DNA from: Zeus faber
Taxonomy: Eukaryota; Chordata; Actinopteri; Zeiformes; Zeidae
Direction of reading: 5' to 3'
Assembly (NCBI GenBank): GCA_960531495.1
Contig: OY482852.1
Coordinates: forward strand, 12,284,896-12,348,895
DNA: 64,000 nucleotides
A program made the position numbers and the translations under genes. The notes beneath the pieces are model-generated. The model had not been told where the DNA came from. It was given only the letters and a program-made list of their open reading frames with translations, and ran no database searches. Positions 26,700 to 38,300 of this stretch are shown here, piece by piece. Each line of letters begins with the position of its first letter. Position 1 is the first letter of the stretch.

Positions 26700-28060
26700 A
26701 AAACAACCAGGTAGTCAAGTCTTATCTGTTTATTGTGACATTTCTAACGATTGTAATGACCTCGACCGGGCGGTGGTGTAATAATGGTGACAGCTCCACC
26801 TGCACAGTTATGATGGCGCGGATGATCATCACAAACCCCGTCCCGTAAACAATGTACGACACCACAAGAGCACGAAGTGGTCCGCGATTATGAGAGCGGC
26901 GAAGCTGGACGACGAACGACACACCGGTTGCTGTTGGGGTCGCTCGGGGCGGCACTGGAAGCTCCGCAGGCTAACGCAATGGCAAACACAAACATGACAA
27001 CGTCGCATCACAAGAGAGCCGACGCGGGTTTCCAAGGCGGAGTGATGCGAGGGCGCGGAGGCGGCGTGCGAACGCGTCGTACCTACCCCAAAACACACAC
27101 ACACACACACACACGCGTTACACGGACACAACGGGGATTGCAGGACGACAAATGGCACAAAGTTGAGCGACAACGTTGTGGACTTCCATTCATCCCTTAC
27201 TCACTTCCTGCCTCCGCGTTCCGATTCTCCCGCGTGCACAGTGTCTCGGGCACGCTATTGGTCGGATTCTGTAGTGGGCGGAGTCGGCGAGAGGATCGGC
27301 GCACGCGCTCCCGCTACGTCGGGTTTGACCTTTAACCTTTACACACACACACACACACACACACACTCAATGTGCATGACGTACATTTTTCGCTTTGTTG
27401 CGCTGATTCATTTTTATGCGCATGTGCCGTCCTATGCATATATCTATTCATATTCGATGCCTACACGTACGTGATAAATAAGCATCCTCGAAGCTTGAAC
27501 GTTCACATCGTCACCGCTTGTATTCATCCACCTAATCGGCCCTGCGCAGCCTTTGGGGTTTGTCGGGCGACCGAAGCGTCTTCAGTCAGCGCCCTCAAAT
27601 CCGCATTCTTGGAGCGTTTCAGGCTGGAGCCGCCGTCGCCGGGCGCGGGGCTCCGCTGACGGCCTCCCAGATGAGGTCAGCCGAGGCCCGCACCAGGGCT
27701 GGACTGGAGCCTGGTTCATTATCGGTTTCATTGGTTTTGGGGTTAAGGCAGAGGTCTCAAACCGATCTCAAATGACCTGGAGGGCGCTGGTCAGCTTGAC
27801 CGCTCTTTGGGGAGGGGGGCGTTGTCGAACTTCAAGGGGAAACACGCCAGTTTTTCTGTTGTTGTTGTTTTTGTTGTTGTTGTTTTCTCCCGCACATTGG
27901 TGAATTGCCTGGTAATGCTGTTAGAAATATCTATTTAATTCTGTTTTATATATATCTTTTAAAACATTACGTACATTTGGGTGGATTCATTATTTGGGAG
28001 CCAGATTTATCAATATATTATCACTTTTTTTTGTATTTTTAGAGCTTATTGTGCGTAATC
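26700..28060. other. GC-rich region upstream of rad54b, probable promoter side
   Basis: Between about 26750 and 27330 the sequence becomes CpG-rich and non-repetitive apart from two short CA tracts (27092-27114, 27343-27365). It is the best candidate for the rad54b promoter and a non-coding first exon. A minus-strand frame here has a hydrophobic stretch, but I match it to no family. Confidence 0.4.
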
Positions 28061-28063
28061 ACC

Positions 28064-28151
28064 GGGTGTCATGACATTTCACTGCGTATATGTATGGCCG
28101 CATGTATATGTATGTGACAAATAACCTCTTGAATCTTGAATCGTGAATCAT
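28064..28151 (+). repeat. Retroposon 3' tail, family shared with 46846-46930
   Basis: GTGTCATGACATTTCACTGC through TATGTATATGTATGTGACAAATAA and CTCTTGAATCTTGAATC is shared, inverted, with 46846-46930. The repeated TTGAATC ending is typical of fish LINE/SINE tails. Confidence 0.5.
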
Positions 28152-28314
28152 GTAGCGGGCCACATCAAATTGTCTCGCAGGCCGGATGTGGCCTCCCGGG
28201 CCTGTAGTTTGATGCCCTAGGGTTGAAGCATCAGGCGTGTACAGTTGAGGTACTGTGACAACTGACAAACCTTGTGCTTGCATGCATTTTAGTCTGTTTG
28301 AATGAAGGGTAGAG

Positions 28315-28462
<148 letters not shown>

Positions 28463-28827
28463 TGCATGACTCTTCTGCTCTTTGATTTCTGTGTTCTTGA
28501 GGGAGTCAGGTCCTGTGATCTGATGTTGTCGTGGATTGTGTAATCCAATCAGGGAGGAGAGGAGCGTAATCCATGTTAATCCAACATCCAGAGAGAAAGC
28601 TGGGGGAGAGCGAGATTGAGGACCTGAAAGGGACGACTGGGAGACGGCAAAAACATCGAGAGAGGACCGGTCTGACGGTGGATGGGACAGCCACGGCTCC
28701 CATCTCCTGGTCGGCGCTTCGTTGTGGTTTTATGGGCATGAAAGTGAGTACCAGGTTTGGCTTTGCATTTCAACATTATTATATATATTTTGTGTCCTTT
28801 TATGGGCATGCAATCGGCATGCAATTG

Positions 28828-28836
28828 TGTGTGTGT

Positions 28837-28907
<71 letters not shown>
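28828..28907. repeat. (GT)n microsatellite
   Basis: About 80 bp of TG with one AT interruption, upstream of the RING gene. Confidence 0.95.
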
Positions 28908-28911
<4 letters not shown>

Positions 28912-29726
28912 CTGGCGTGTGCATGCGTGTATGTGCATGTGTGCATTTGAGACTGTGTGTTCCTACGCGCAACTCCGTCTCCGTCTTTTCTGCTCCCGCC
29001 TGACAGCTGTCCAGCCATGTTTTGAATTCTTGTTGTCACGGGAACCGGTCCACAGAGACCCCCGGCGAGGGGAGGGGAGGGGAGGGGCGGGGAGGGGGGA
29101 CACACCGGGGAACGAGACCCTCACCTGGATGAAGCAACAGAGAAGAGGAGTGAATGAATGAATGAATGAAATGAATGGAGAAAGGAATTGGAATAACACG
29201 GGAACACGAGGCAAAGATAAACGGAAGGGGAGGAAGTCGGACTTGGATGAGGCAGAGGATAAACCAGGTAGGAACGTCATTCCTGAGGTGCTGATTGTCA
29301 GGGAGGGAGGGAGAAAGTGAATGATGTTACATGGGTTGGCTCGTGGATAGTGTGGGCTAAAAATAAGTAGGGATGGACCAATACCACTCATTCAATACGA
29401 CGCCGATTTAGAGTCCTTCCAAGTATGACTCCCATCCAGTACTTTTACTGTCAACTTAGGTTGTTGGTTTTGGCCATTAGAACATAATGATCGATTGTTT
29501 CTTTTCACCATTAGAGACATCTAACATGTGCCTTATGGGATTTTGGATATTCTCTGACACAAATTCCCCTAGTCTTGTACTCGTTCTTCTCCCTATCTGT
29601 ACTCGGACACCCTAGCGTCACAGTATCCGTACTCGGACACCTACCTACCCATCTAAGGTTGCTTTCTTACTGCTGTCATGTACCTCATTGTGTGTGTATG
29701 CGTGTGTGTGTCTGTGTGGTCATAGG

Positions 29727-32431
29727 ATGGGCTATGATCTGGAGAGGTTCGTGGGCTACGTGAACGAGGGCCTGCTGTGCTGCGTGTGTCGGGACGTGCT
29801 GGAGCGCCCCCTCCAGGCGCCCTGCGAGCACGCCTACTGCAGCGCCTGCATCAGCGGCTGGCTGCTCCACCACAGCTCCTGTCCCGAGGACAGGCTGCCG
29901 CTGGACGTGGCCAGCCTCAAACCACTCTACAGGTCCCTCCCCCATTCGGATCTTTTTACATACTATACCTGTGTGTGTGCGGGGGTTGGTGTTGTTTCTT
30001 TACCTCCAGGGTTGTCCCATCCTGTCTTCCTCCTTTATCTTCCTTTGTGGCCCCTCGGAAGGCTTTCTTCCATTTTTTGTATATGGTAGTTTTCCCATGC
30101 CTGGGTGGAGGTTAGGACAAGGGGGCGTCTTTGATTTCGATAGGAAATGTGAAACCCTGTGAGACTGCACCATGATTAGGGCTATGTAAATACAGTTAAC
30201 TCTCTCCTCCTATTTCTAGACACGTGCGTGTTTTGTTTTTTTTCTCCGTTTGTTTGTCAAATTCTAGGTACATGCGTAATGACCTGGGCCATCTGCAGAT
30301 CCGTTGTGTGAACGCCGGCCAGGGTTGTGAGGCGGTCTGCTGCCTCGAGAACCTTCACACCCATGAGGACGAGTGCCAGTTTTCCTTCACGCCCTGCCCC
30401 AACACAGGTATGGCAGATTCCACTCAACCCAGCAGTAACTCATCTGTATAACTTGGTGTTTGGCGTACTAAGCCTCCATGCGTATGGCGGGGTAATGTGA
30501 TACCTGTGTGTACACCTATGTGTATGTGGGCGGAGACGAGTGGCTCCTTTGTTGCCGTGGCAACAATGCACAGACTCGCCCGGGGAGGTTCGCCAGGAGG
30601 GAACGCTCCCAAACAATCATGACACACTTGTTGAGCGGTAATTACTGCCTGTGCCTGCGCGTGTTCACTGTGCGTGTGTGACACTGTCATTGTCAGGTGG
30701 AGATTACATCTGTTACCGTTGTGGTATGTATAGTGTTAAGAGTGAGAGCATGGGCGTGATGCTGCTGCAGTGTTGAGAGTATTACTGACAAACGATAGGG
30801 AATGCGGAGCTTTGTCGATATGGTATGGTCAATATTCTTGCCTCACAGCATGAAGGTCCTAGGATCGATTCCCACCTGGGGCGCTGTTGGCACCGTGCTC
30901 CGGCGGATTATCTCCCAAAAAGGAGCCTTTCTGTTTGGAGTTTGCATGTTCTCCCCGTGCTCACATGGGGTTTCCTCCACCTAACGTCAGTAAGGACCCC
31001 CACCAAAAACATGCACATATCACCATCGTCCGACCAGCGATGGACACTGATCCTGGCTGGCCCCCCCGGAGGAAGGACAAGCCAGGATGGGTGAAATGCA
31101 GAGGCCACATTTCACCGGCCACCACCCAAAAAAGCATGTGCATGTGCATGTACATGTGCGTGTGTGTGTGTATATATATGCATGTGTTGTGCTGTGGTGT
31201 GCCGTGTGACCAATAAAGATTATTCTTCTCTGGTACAGTGTGACAGGTGCTGTGATGTGTGTCTTCGTTGTGTTTTCATACCTGTGTCGATTTTGCCTTG
31301 AGCAGATTGACAATCAACATTTCCCCTCACAGAATATCAGTATCTATATGGAACTAAGATGAATTTGGATTCGCATTAATGGGATTCGAAGACTTCCAAA
31401 AGTTTTGTTTTTTTTATCTATTCTTTGTGTGCGTGTGTGTGTTGTGTGTGTGTGTGTGTGTGTGTGTGGGTGTTGCATCGGTGGTGTGAGCCGACACAGC
31501 GTGTACTTTATGTGTTTCTCTCAGGTTGTCCAGTGCAGGTGGAGCGCCGCGGTCTGGAGGCCCATCTGTCCGACTGCATGTTCCGCAGCAGGGAGTGCCC
31601 CAACGGCTGCGGCCACACCCTTCTCTCCTCCGACCAGCCGCAACACAACTGCGTGGCGGAGCTACGCACTGAAGTGGAGATGCTCAGGTATGTGAATACT
31701 GCTGCTGCTACTATTACCAGGGTTGCACTGTGTACAGAAGACTCAATGATGTTTTTTTTACGTAAATAAGATGGGTCGTTCTTTGGATCTCTAAATGTAT
31801 TCTGTAGGGTGGAAATGCTGTGCAAAGTGGAGGAGGTGAGGCGGGAGATGGAGTCTCGCTTGGACTCCCAGAGGAGACACATGGTGCAGAAAGAGTCTCA
31901 GCTAAAGAGTGAGGTGGAGGACCTCAAGGTGATTACGTTACTTCTCGGCTGTTTACCTCAAAAAAAAAAAGGTGCAGGACCTAAAAGCGCATGACTGTTG
32001 TTCCATCAATCCGTGCGCCCTTTTCCACGCAGGGCCAGTTGTCCAGGGTGATGTGCGATGTGCGCGCCCTGTTGGGGGCAGAGCGTCTCAGGAGACAAGA
32101 GCTGGCGGAGGCAGAGCTGGAGAAGAGGGAGCTTCTGGAGCTCCTCAGAGGCCTGCAGCCGACCAGGAGTCGTCTCCCCGTCGAGCCGCCGACCCCGAGC
32201 CAGCGCCAGGAGGACCGCCCGCTGAACTGGTGGGAACTCCACAGGGAAGATTCGGTGAGGCACCAGCTGCTGGAAGTGTCCCCACAAGCTCCGAATCAGC
32301 TGCCGCCTTTAGTAACATCCGTGGCGACGCCGCCGTCCCCGCAGATGGGAGAGGGGCAACGCAAGGCCGGCGCCCGTAGCCTGACCCTCGACTGCATCAA
32401 GAAGAAGAGTCGGGAAGTGACGGTCATCTGA
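29727..32431 (+). CDS. NRDP1 (RNF41)-like RING / TRAF-type zinc-finger E3 ligase (5 coding exons)
   Basis: Predicted cytosolic E3 ubiquitin ligase. Exons: 29727-29932, 30268-30407, 31525-31687, 31808-31928, 32033-32431; all phases agree, 342 aa. The N-terminus MGYDLERFVGYVNEGLLC parallels NRDP1 MGYDVTRFQGDVDEDLIC. The RING has C18, C21, C33, H35, C38, C41, C52 and D55, i.e. the C3HC3D form with CPxD seen in NRDP1, not the CPCC of RNF151. A Cys/His-rich TRAF-type region (about 70-165) follows, then a charged coiled coil (about 160-240) and a Pro-rich tail. It lacks the C-terminal substrate-binding domain of NRDP1. Zebrafish rnf41l is a possible name but I am not sure. A 5' non-coding exon may end at 29267 (AAACCAG|GTAGG). 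The gene is convergent with virma. Confidence 0.8.
30826..31225 (+). mobile_element. SINE-like interspersed repeat in the RING gene intron 2
   Basis: It starts with TTGCCTCACAGCATGAAGG and a B-box-like GGATCGATTCCC, continues with TTTGCATGTTCTCCCCGTGC, and ends near CCAATAAAGATTATTC. These blocks are very common in fish genomes. Family name uncertain. Confidence 0.5.
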
Positions 32432-33446
32432 GTGGATTCATGACTGTGGATTCATGTACAGACTCATATTTTTTTTTGCCATTACGCAATTAAACACAAA
32501 AAGGACAATGTTACAATCTGTTCTGTCTTCATAAGGTTTTTCTGATTTGATTGGGTCATCTGTGAGGGAAATGTGATGTGTATGGTATTGAGATACTGAA
32601 TTAGTAGTGTTTATGAGAACTTCTTGGTTAGACCTGCTATCCTTTGGATAAGAAATAGTTTCCAGGTTGTGTGTGTGTGTGCTAGTACATATTTTTTCCA
32701 ATTGAGTCCCATTACTGTTCCAGCATTTTGTATGAATCCATTCATCCATTTATTTACCAATTAAAACACCAGAGCCCAAATGTTGTATTCTCTCATATCA
32801 GCTGTATTTATGGACCCAATGAGTCCCACGAGGTAGCTGCTTGTATCATCCTAGATCCTGCACCATATTTAATATATTTTTCCAAATGTTTGTGTTGGAT
32901 ACAAGCAGTTTCCAAATTGCAGCCATACCATAATTCCCAGCTCTCTGATGCTCATGTCCCAGAGGTGCTGTTTAAATGCTGAGGTAGTTTTGGAAACAGT
33001 AGTTTTGTGGCATTTAGCCACTATTCTGCTACTGTAAGTGTATATCACTGTTGATGAGCTTGACCGCTGAGAAAATGCATTGTAGTGCATAATGTATTTA
33101 GTGCATTGTAATCTTTATATTAACAGAAATATGATAAGATAGTTTCATTTATTTTTTTATTTGACATTAAGTGTCAATGTCTTTGTTAATCTCCAGTGTA
33201 TTGCTTGGGTTCTACCAATAGAGTTAAAATGGATCACTGACAAAGCACTGCAGTGAGTTCAATTACAATGATCTTTATTCTGAGCACAACACAAAATAAC
33301 AAAACATAAAAACATTAACGTAAAGTCCATATGTCCTCCTCACACCTTCACTGTAACCAGACCAATGACACGTTTCCATGGAGACATCTTTTCTATTCCG
33401 ATTGGTCCATTTGTTCCCATGACAGTCAGTCATTGTCAAGGTGTGT
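32432..33446. other. Convergent 3' region between the RING gene and virma
   Basis: ATTAAA at 32489-32494 is a candidate poly(A) signal for the RING gene. TTTATT at 33274-33279 (AATAAA on the minus strand) is a good signal for virma, about 170 bp after its stop. No coding exon between. Confidence 0.5.
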
Positions 33447-35308
33447 TCACCTGGTGAAGGAGCGGACATGTCTGCCCCTCCCACCACCACTTCCTCCCCC
33501 GCCGCTGAATTTGCTCCCCTGAGATCCTCTTCCTCCTCCTCCTCCTCCTCCTCCTCCTCCTCCTCCTCCTCCTCCTCCACCACCCCCACCACCCCCACCA
33601 CCACCCCCACCCCCACCTCCACCGCCACCGCCACCTCCACCGCCACCTCCACCTCCAGCGCTCAGCCAAGACAGGCCCGTGCCCCCTCGGCCTCGGGGGA
33701 CACGGTCTCTTGGAGCCAGACGATATGCCCCTGGAAGGGGGGGGGGGGGGGGGGGGGGATAGAAACATGTTAAATTTGGACAAGATTCATATTCACTCAT
33801 TCCTTCTCTCGCAGATTGAGCATCTGTGCTTGTGTACCTGCAGGAGGCTGTCGGGAAGGCAAAGGGCCACGAGTGAAATTGCTCTGGCCTCCCCGGGGTT
33901 CACTGTAGGTTCCTCTGTGAGTGACAGCAGGCAACTGGCCGCTCCACGATGAACCGCGACCTCCCTCTCTGCGAGCATAGTTACCTAGGGCGAGACAAAG
34001 TGAAGCATGAGCGGCCTCTATTGGGCAACTCAGAGATAGCTTCTAACCGTGGGTTTTCCAACAAATAAAACCCATTTATAGCACATATAGACACATATAG
34101 ATCGTACATACCGGACAACAGAATGCCTTTGGGCTGCGGTGGAGTGAAGAAGCGAGTCTGGCTGTGGAAGGTGGCTCTGCCCCTGTTCCCAGTAAAGAGG
34201 CCCCTGGTGGGGGGTTTGGGGGAGCTCTTCGGGAGCCGCTTGGGCGGCAGAAGTCCCAGAGGAGTGGTAATGTCCTTGAACTCTGCCGCCACAAAGTCAT
34301 CCACGTGCATGCTGGGAGGACGGGAGGTGTTCTGCTTGCGCTGGCGGAATATGTCGTGTGGTCGGCAGAGGCCTTGTCCAAAGCCTCCACGACCTCCCCG
34401 CCCGCGGGGGGCAGCCATGATGTGGGCTCTCTTGGCAGGTTCCACGTAATCCGACTTACCACTGCAGCCACACACAAAAACAAAAGGTTCTCCATAATGA
34501 CTAGATAATCATGATTAGCTCAGATATAGTTTGTTTTACTGTATAGTAATACAATTGAAATGCATAGAGTTGACGAAACACATTTTGCAGAGTTTCCACC
34601 CACGCAGGCAAGTGAGCGTTACCTTGTGATGAATGTTTCATGCTTGTGTTTGCCTAGTCTGAAGCCTTTGGGAGCCTTGGCGTGACCGGGAGACGATGGC
34701 TCAGACAGGAAGGAGCGCTCAAGCTCGGCCTTCAGATCCAGCCCTGGGCAGCATTGCTGGGCCAGACCCACCAGGTCCACTTTGACCTGCCGCACACGCG
34801 TTGGGCTTGGGTCAGTCTTTAGGAATTAGGCTTGTGTGTGAATGTGTGCCAGGTTAAAAATACATACCATATCCAGCTCTGCCTCCATGTCATCAGTGTG
34901 GAAGGGAGAGAACCACAGAGCCTTCAGCTGCTCGTCCAGGGCCTCTGACAGAATGAACACCGTCCTAGAGAAAGAATACACACCGTCAGGCCTAGTTAAC
35001 TGTAATTACTACCATGTCATTTACATGTGGCGAGTACATAGAAAAAAAAACGTTTCTGATGATGCACCTTCTTATTTATGGTTTCAGTATTCCACTGGCA
35101 CTTTGCTTTTTCTATTTTCAGTTATTTTTCACCTGTGATTGAACTGGGCCATAAGTGTCTCAGGCGCCGGCAATGTGGGCTCAGAATCAGCTGCTGGCAT
35201 CGTGTCTGAGGCGGCTGCCATGGCCTGCTTCAGAAAAATCACGTTCTCCAATATGGTCTCCAACGAGTCATCCTCCTTACACAGCTTCTACACACACACA
35301 GACACACA

Positions 35309-35361
<53 letters not shown>

Positions 35362-38300
35362 ACAGTGAGGCGGACGATAAAGCAGCTTGAACTACACCCA
35401 ATAAAAATGTGTTTCTTACCGAAATTTGTTTTTCCAGAATAAGCAGCGGATGAGAGTCAGAATCCTCCCACTGGAGCAGATCTTTCATCTCTGAGCCCAC
35501 CAGAGTTAATGACCGGGGGGGAGGTGTAAAGATGGGCTCCTCCCCTGGTCCCTGGCCCACCTCACAACAACCCTGAAGCAAGAAAAAAAAAAATCATTTA
35601 AGAGAATGTTTCAGATCTTATAGCTCACAACTCTGTAAGGTTTAAACACACAATATTGTTACCATCAACATGATATAACATACTGTTATAATATTTGTTA
35701 GGAGCTGTTGTTTTATATGGTACAGGTTATTGCTAAAATTATTGGACTGGTGTGTTCCTGACGGTGCCCACCAGTGAGTCTGTGTGGAGTATTTGTCGGA
35801 GGAAGTCAAGGAGAGCGGAGAGCAGCTCGGCAGAGTCTTTATTGAAAGAGAACGCCTGCCTCTTGAAAAGAGAACACAGGGCTGTACCGTGCTTCTTCAG
35901 GGCACTGAGGGAAAGAAAATAACCAACGTTAAGTCATATTGATGTAGGCCAGAAGACAGTACATCTCCAAAATAACGGCTGTAGTATTGATAAAGGGAAT
36001 CGAATTTAGGGCTGGACGATCTCGACAAAATCTAAGATCGTGTGTCAAGTAGTTACACAAAAACATCCAGTTTTTACTAAATTAAATCGTAAATCTTTCT
36101 CTATAAGATTATATTATATATAACTATAATATAATCACGAGATTTGCATATAGAGCAAAAGGCACGGGGGGAGCAGTTGCCCCATTGCCTCTTGGACCCC
36201 ATGGTGCTCTTTTTATCAGACAATTTTTTTTAAGTGTGAATGGGCATCGAGGGAGCAGATAGCCTTGGGAAAGATATATTCATGAGGACCGTGTCCTTGG
36301 CGCACCTACGATGTGCGCACAGAGGAGCGCAGATCATGGGCGTCCAGATGTGCATCATCGGGGCACCTATGATCAGCGCGCCGCCGCGCTGCTCCGTTTG
36401 CCCAGAGCGGCAAAAACTTCTGAGCACCGGCCCCTCAAAGTCTCTGTATTCCTGCCGGATAATTAAAATTTTTTGAAATTGTCTGTCATCAATGTCCATT
36501 GCGATCGATGGAGTTGAATGCCGATAGATTATTTAATTGTAAATCTGCCCAAGCCGAGTTGTAATATCTAATATCACAACATCTATATTATATAGATATA
36601 TCACCCAGCAGTAATCAGCATTATAAGCCACTTACCATTTGATGTGATAGAGTCCGTAGTCATGCTCTGTGAGGAACATCAAGGTTCTGATGCAGCTCAG
36701 AATGAGGACGGCGCTGCTCTCTGAATTCCCCAGAACCTCCAGAAAGGCATTGCACACGGAGGACATCATCTCCCGCCCGGGAAGCGAATTGGCCAGCTGT
36801 TCTACCTCTGACATGCAGCCTTCACCAGGAGAAGACACCACCAGGGAGATGTCCTGAGGGACACGGATGGTGTTTATTTTGGGTCTTTCACTTTGTATGT
36901 GTGTGTGGGGGTGTGTACGCCGCTTACCTGGTCACACAGTGACTGCAGCATGGTTCCTACCAGTTCACTGCAGTTCTGCTGCTGTAGAACATGGTCTGTT
37001 GCTGGAGCCAGCAGGGAGAGCAGTACGGGGAAGAGTTCACCTAATTGTTCCTCTCCCGGAACAGAGCCAGACAGCAGGTGTAACACGGCGCTCTTACAAG
37101 ACCTTTGGGACACCAGAGCGTCCAGTAGAGAGAGCAGACGCAACACCTGTGCCCAGCACACCACTTTACCCTCCACCCTGAAACACACAAACACCAAAAG
37201 TCAGAAACAGTTAGAAAAGGTAATAATTACTCGAGTGCACAGATTTTAGTTGGTGTAGGGCTGGGCGACAAAACGATCTAGATAATTTTCATGACAAAAT
37301 CTTCTACGACAACGCTGATTAATTTATGAGATTTATTTTTGATACAGTTTCTTGAGTCCCTTTTCCTCTACCTACAAAAACGCGACACGAACAACCAATC
37401 GTACAGCACAGAAACAGCAGAGAATGTGTAGTTGAGCTAAAGGACACTTTTCCAGGGGTGTCCACGTATGAATCCCATAGTGAGAATTGCAGTTGAATCT
37501 CAAGAGTCGTCGTGCCAATCCATTATGCACATATTACTGTATATTACACATTTTATCAAACATGAAGTCTGACCAGCGTTGGGGTCCAGAAGCACCGGGG
37601 CTTCCTACGCTCTCACACCAGCCGCAGCACTCTACTCCCCGCTGTGCACTGCCTGCACACCGGGAATGAGGCCCCGGGAGCTGGCGCAGTGGGTCTTTCC
37701 CAAACACCAACTTCAACCCGAACTCAACCTCCTCCCAACCCGAGCCCAACACGGCCCCCATCCCCGCAAAAGGATGATGATTATATTATATACTTAAATG
37801 TATCAAATATATATTTATATCTTATTTTTTATTTATTTTATTTATTTATCTCTTTTTTGTTTACATATTTATTATTTTATTTTAGTTATTCAGTGTTTAA
37901 TGTAAAGCCATGAACGGTAAATTGAGTATTATTATTACTGTTAAATATATATTGTGATAATTATTGACATGACATTGACATGATCAATATAAAAAACATA
38001 GTGATAATTGTGATATTTTTGGCCATATCGCCCAGCCCGAAGTTGGTGTACAAATTAGTATTGAAAAATTCCTTTGCTGAGAAATGATCGTGGTCCTTCA
38101 ATGTTTCTGTCTAAATGGATGACCCAAAACTGAAAATAATATGCTAATTTGTGCTTATCAAATGCATTTAGCTTTTCTCTTTATTATTATTATTACTATT
38201 ATTATCTCACATGATCATAAATGTATGTTGCACTCACGGCTGCAGCTCCTCCAGCAGCAGCTCCATCAGAGACTTCATAATCAGGGTGGCGGTGGGTGAG

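Noticed and set aside
26722-26955. Minus-strand frame with a hydrophobic stretch (VVSYIVYGTGFVMIIRAI)
   Set aside because: No Met start in a good context, no family recognised, and it lies in the probable rad54b 5' region.
33275-33652. Poly-Glu or poly-Arg/Trp open frames across the (CCT)n tract
   Set aside because: Only the poly-Gly frame joins the upstream virma exon in phase and ends in the conserved HVRSFTR.
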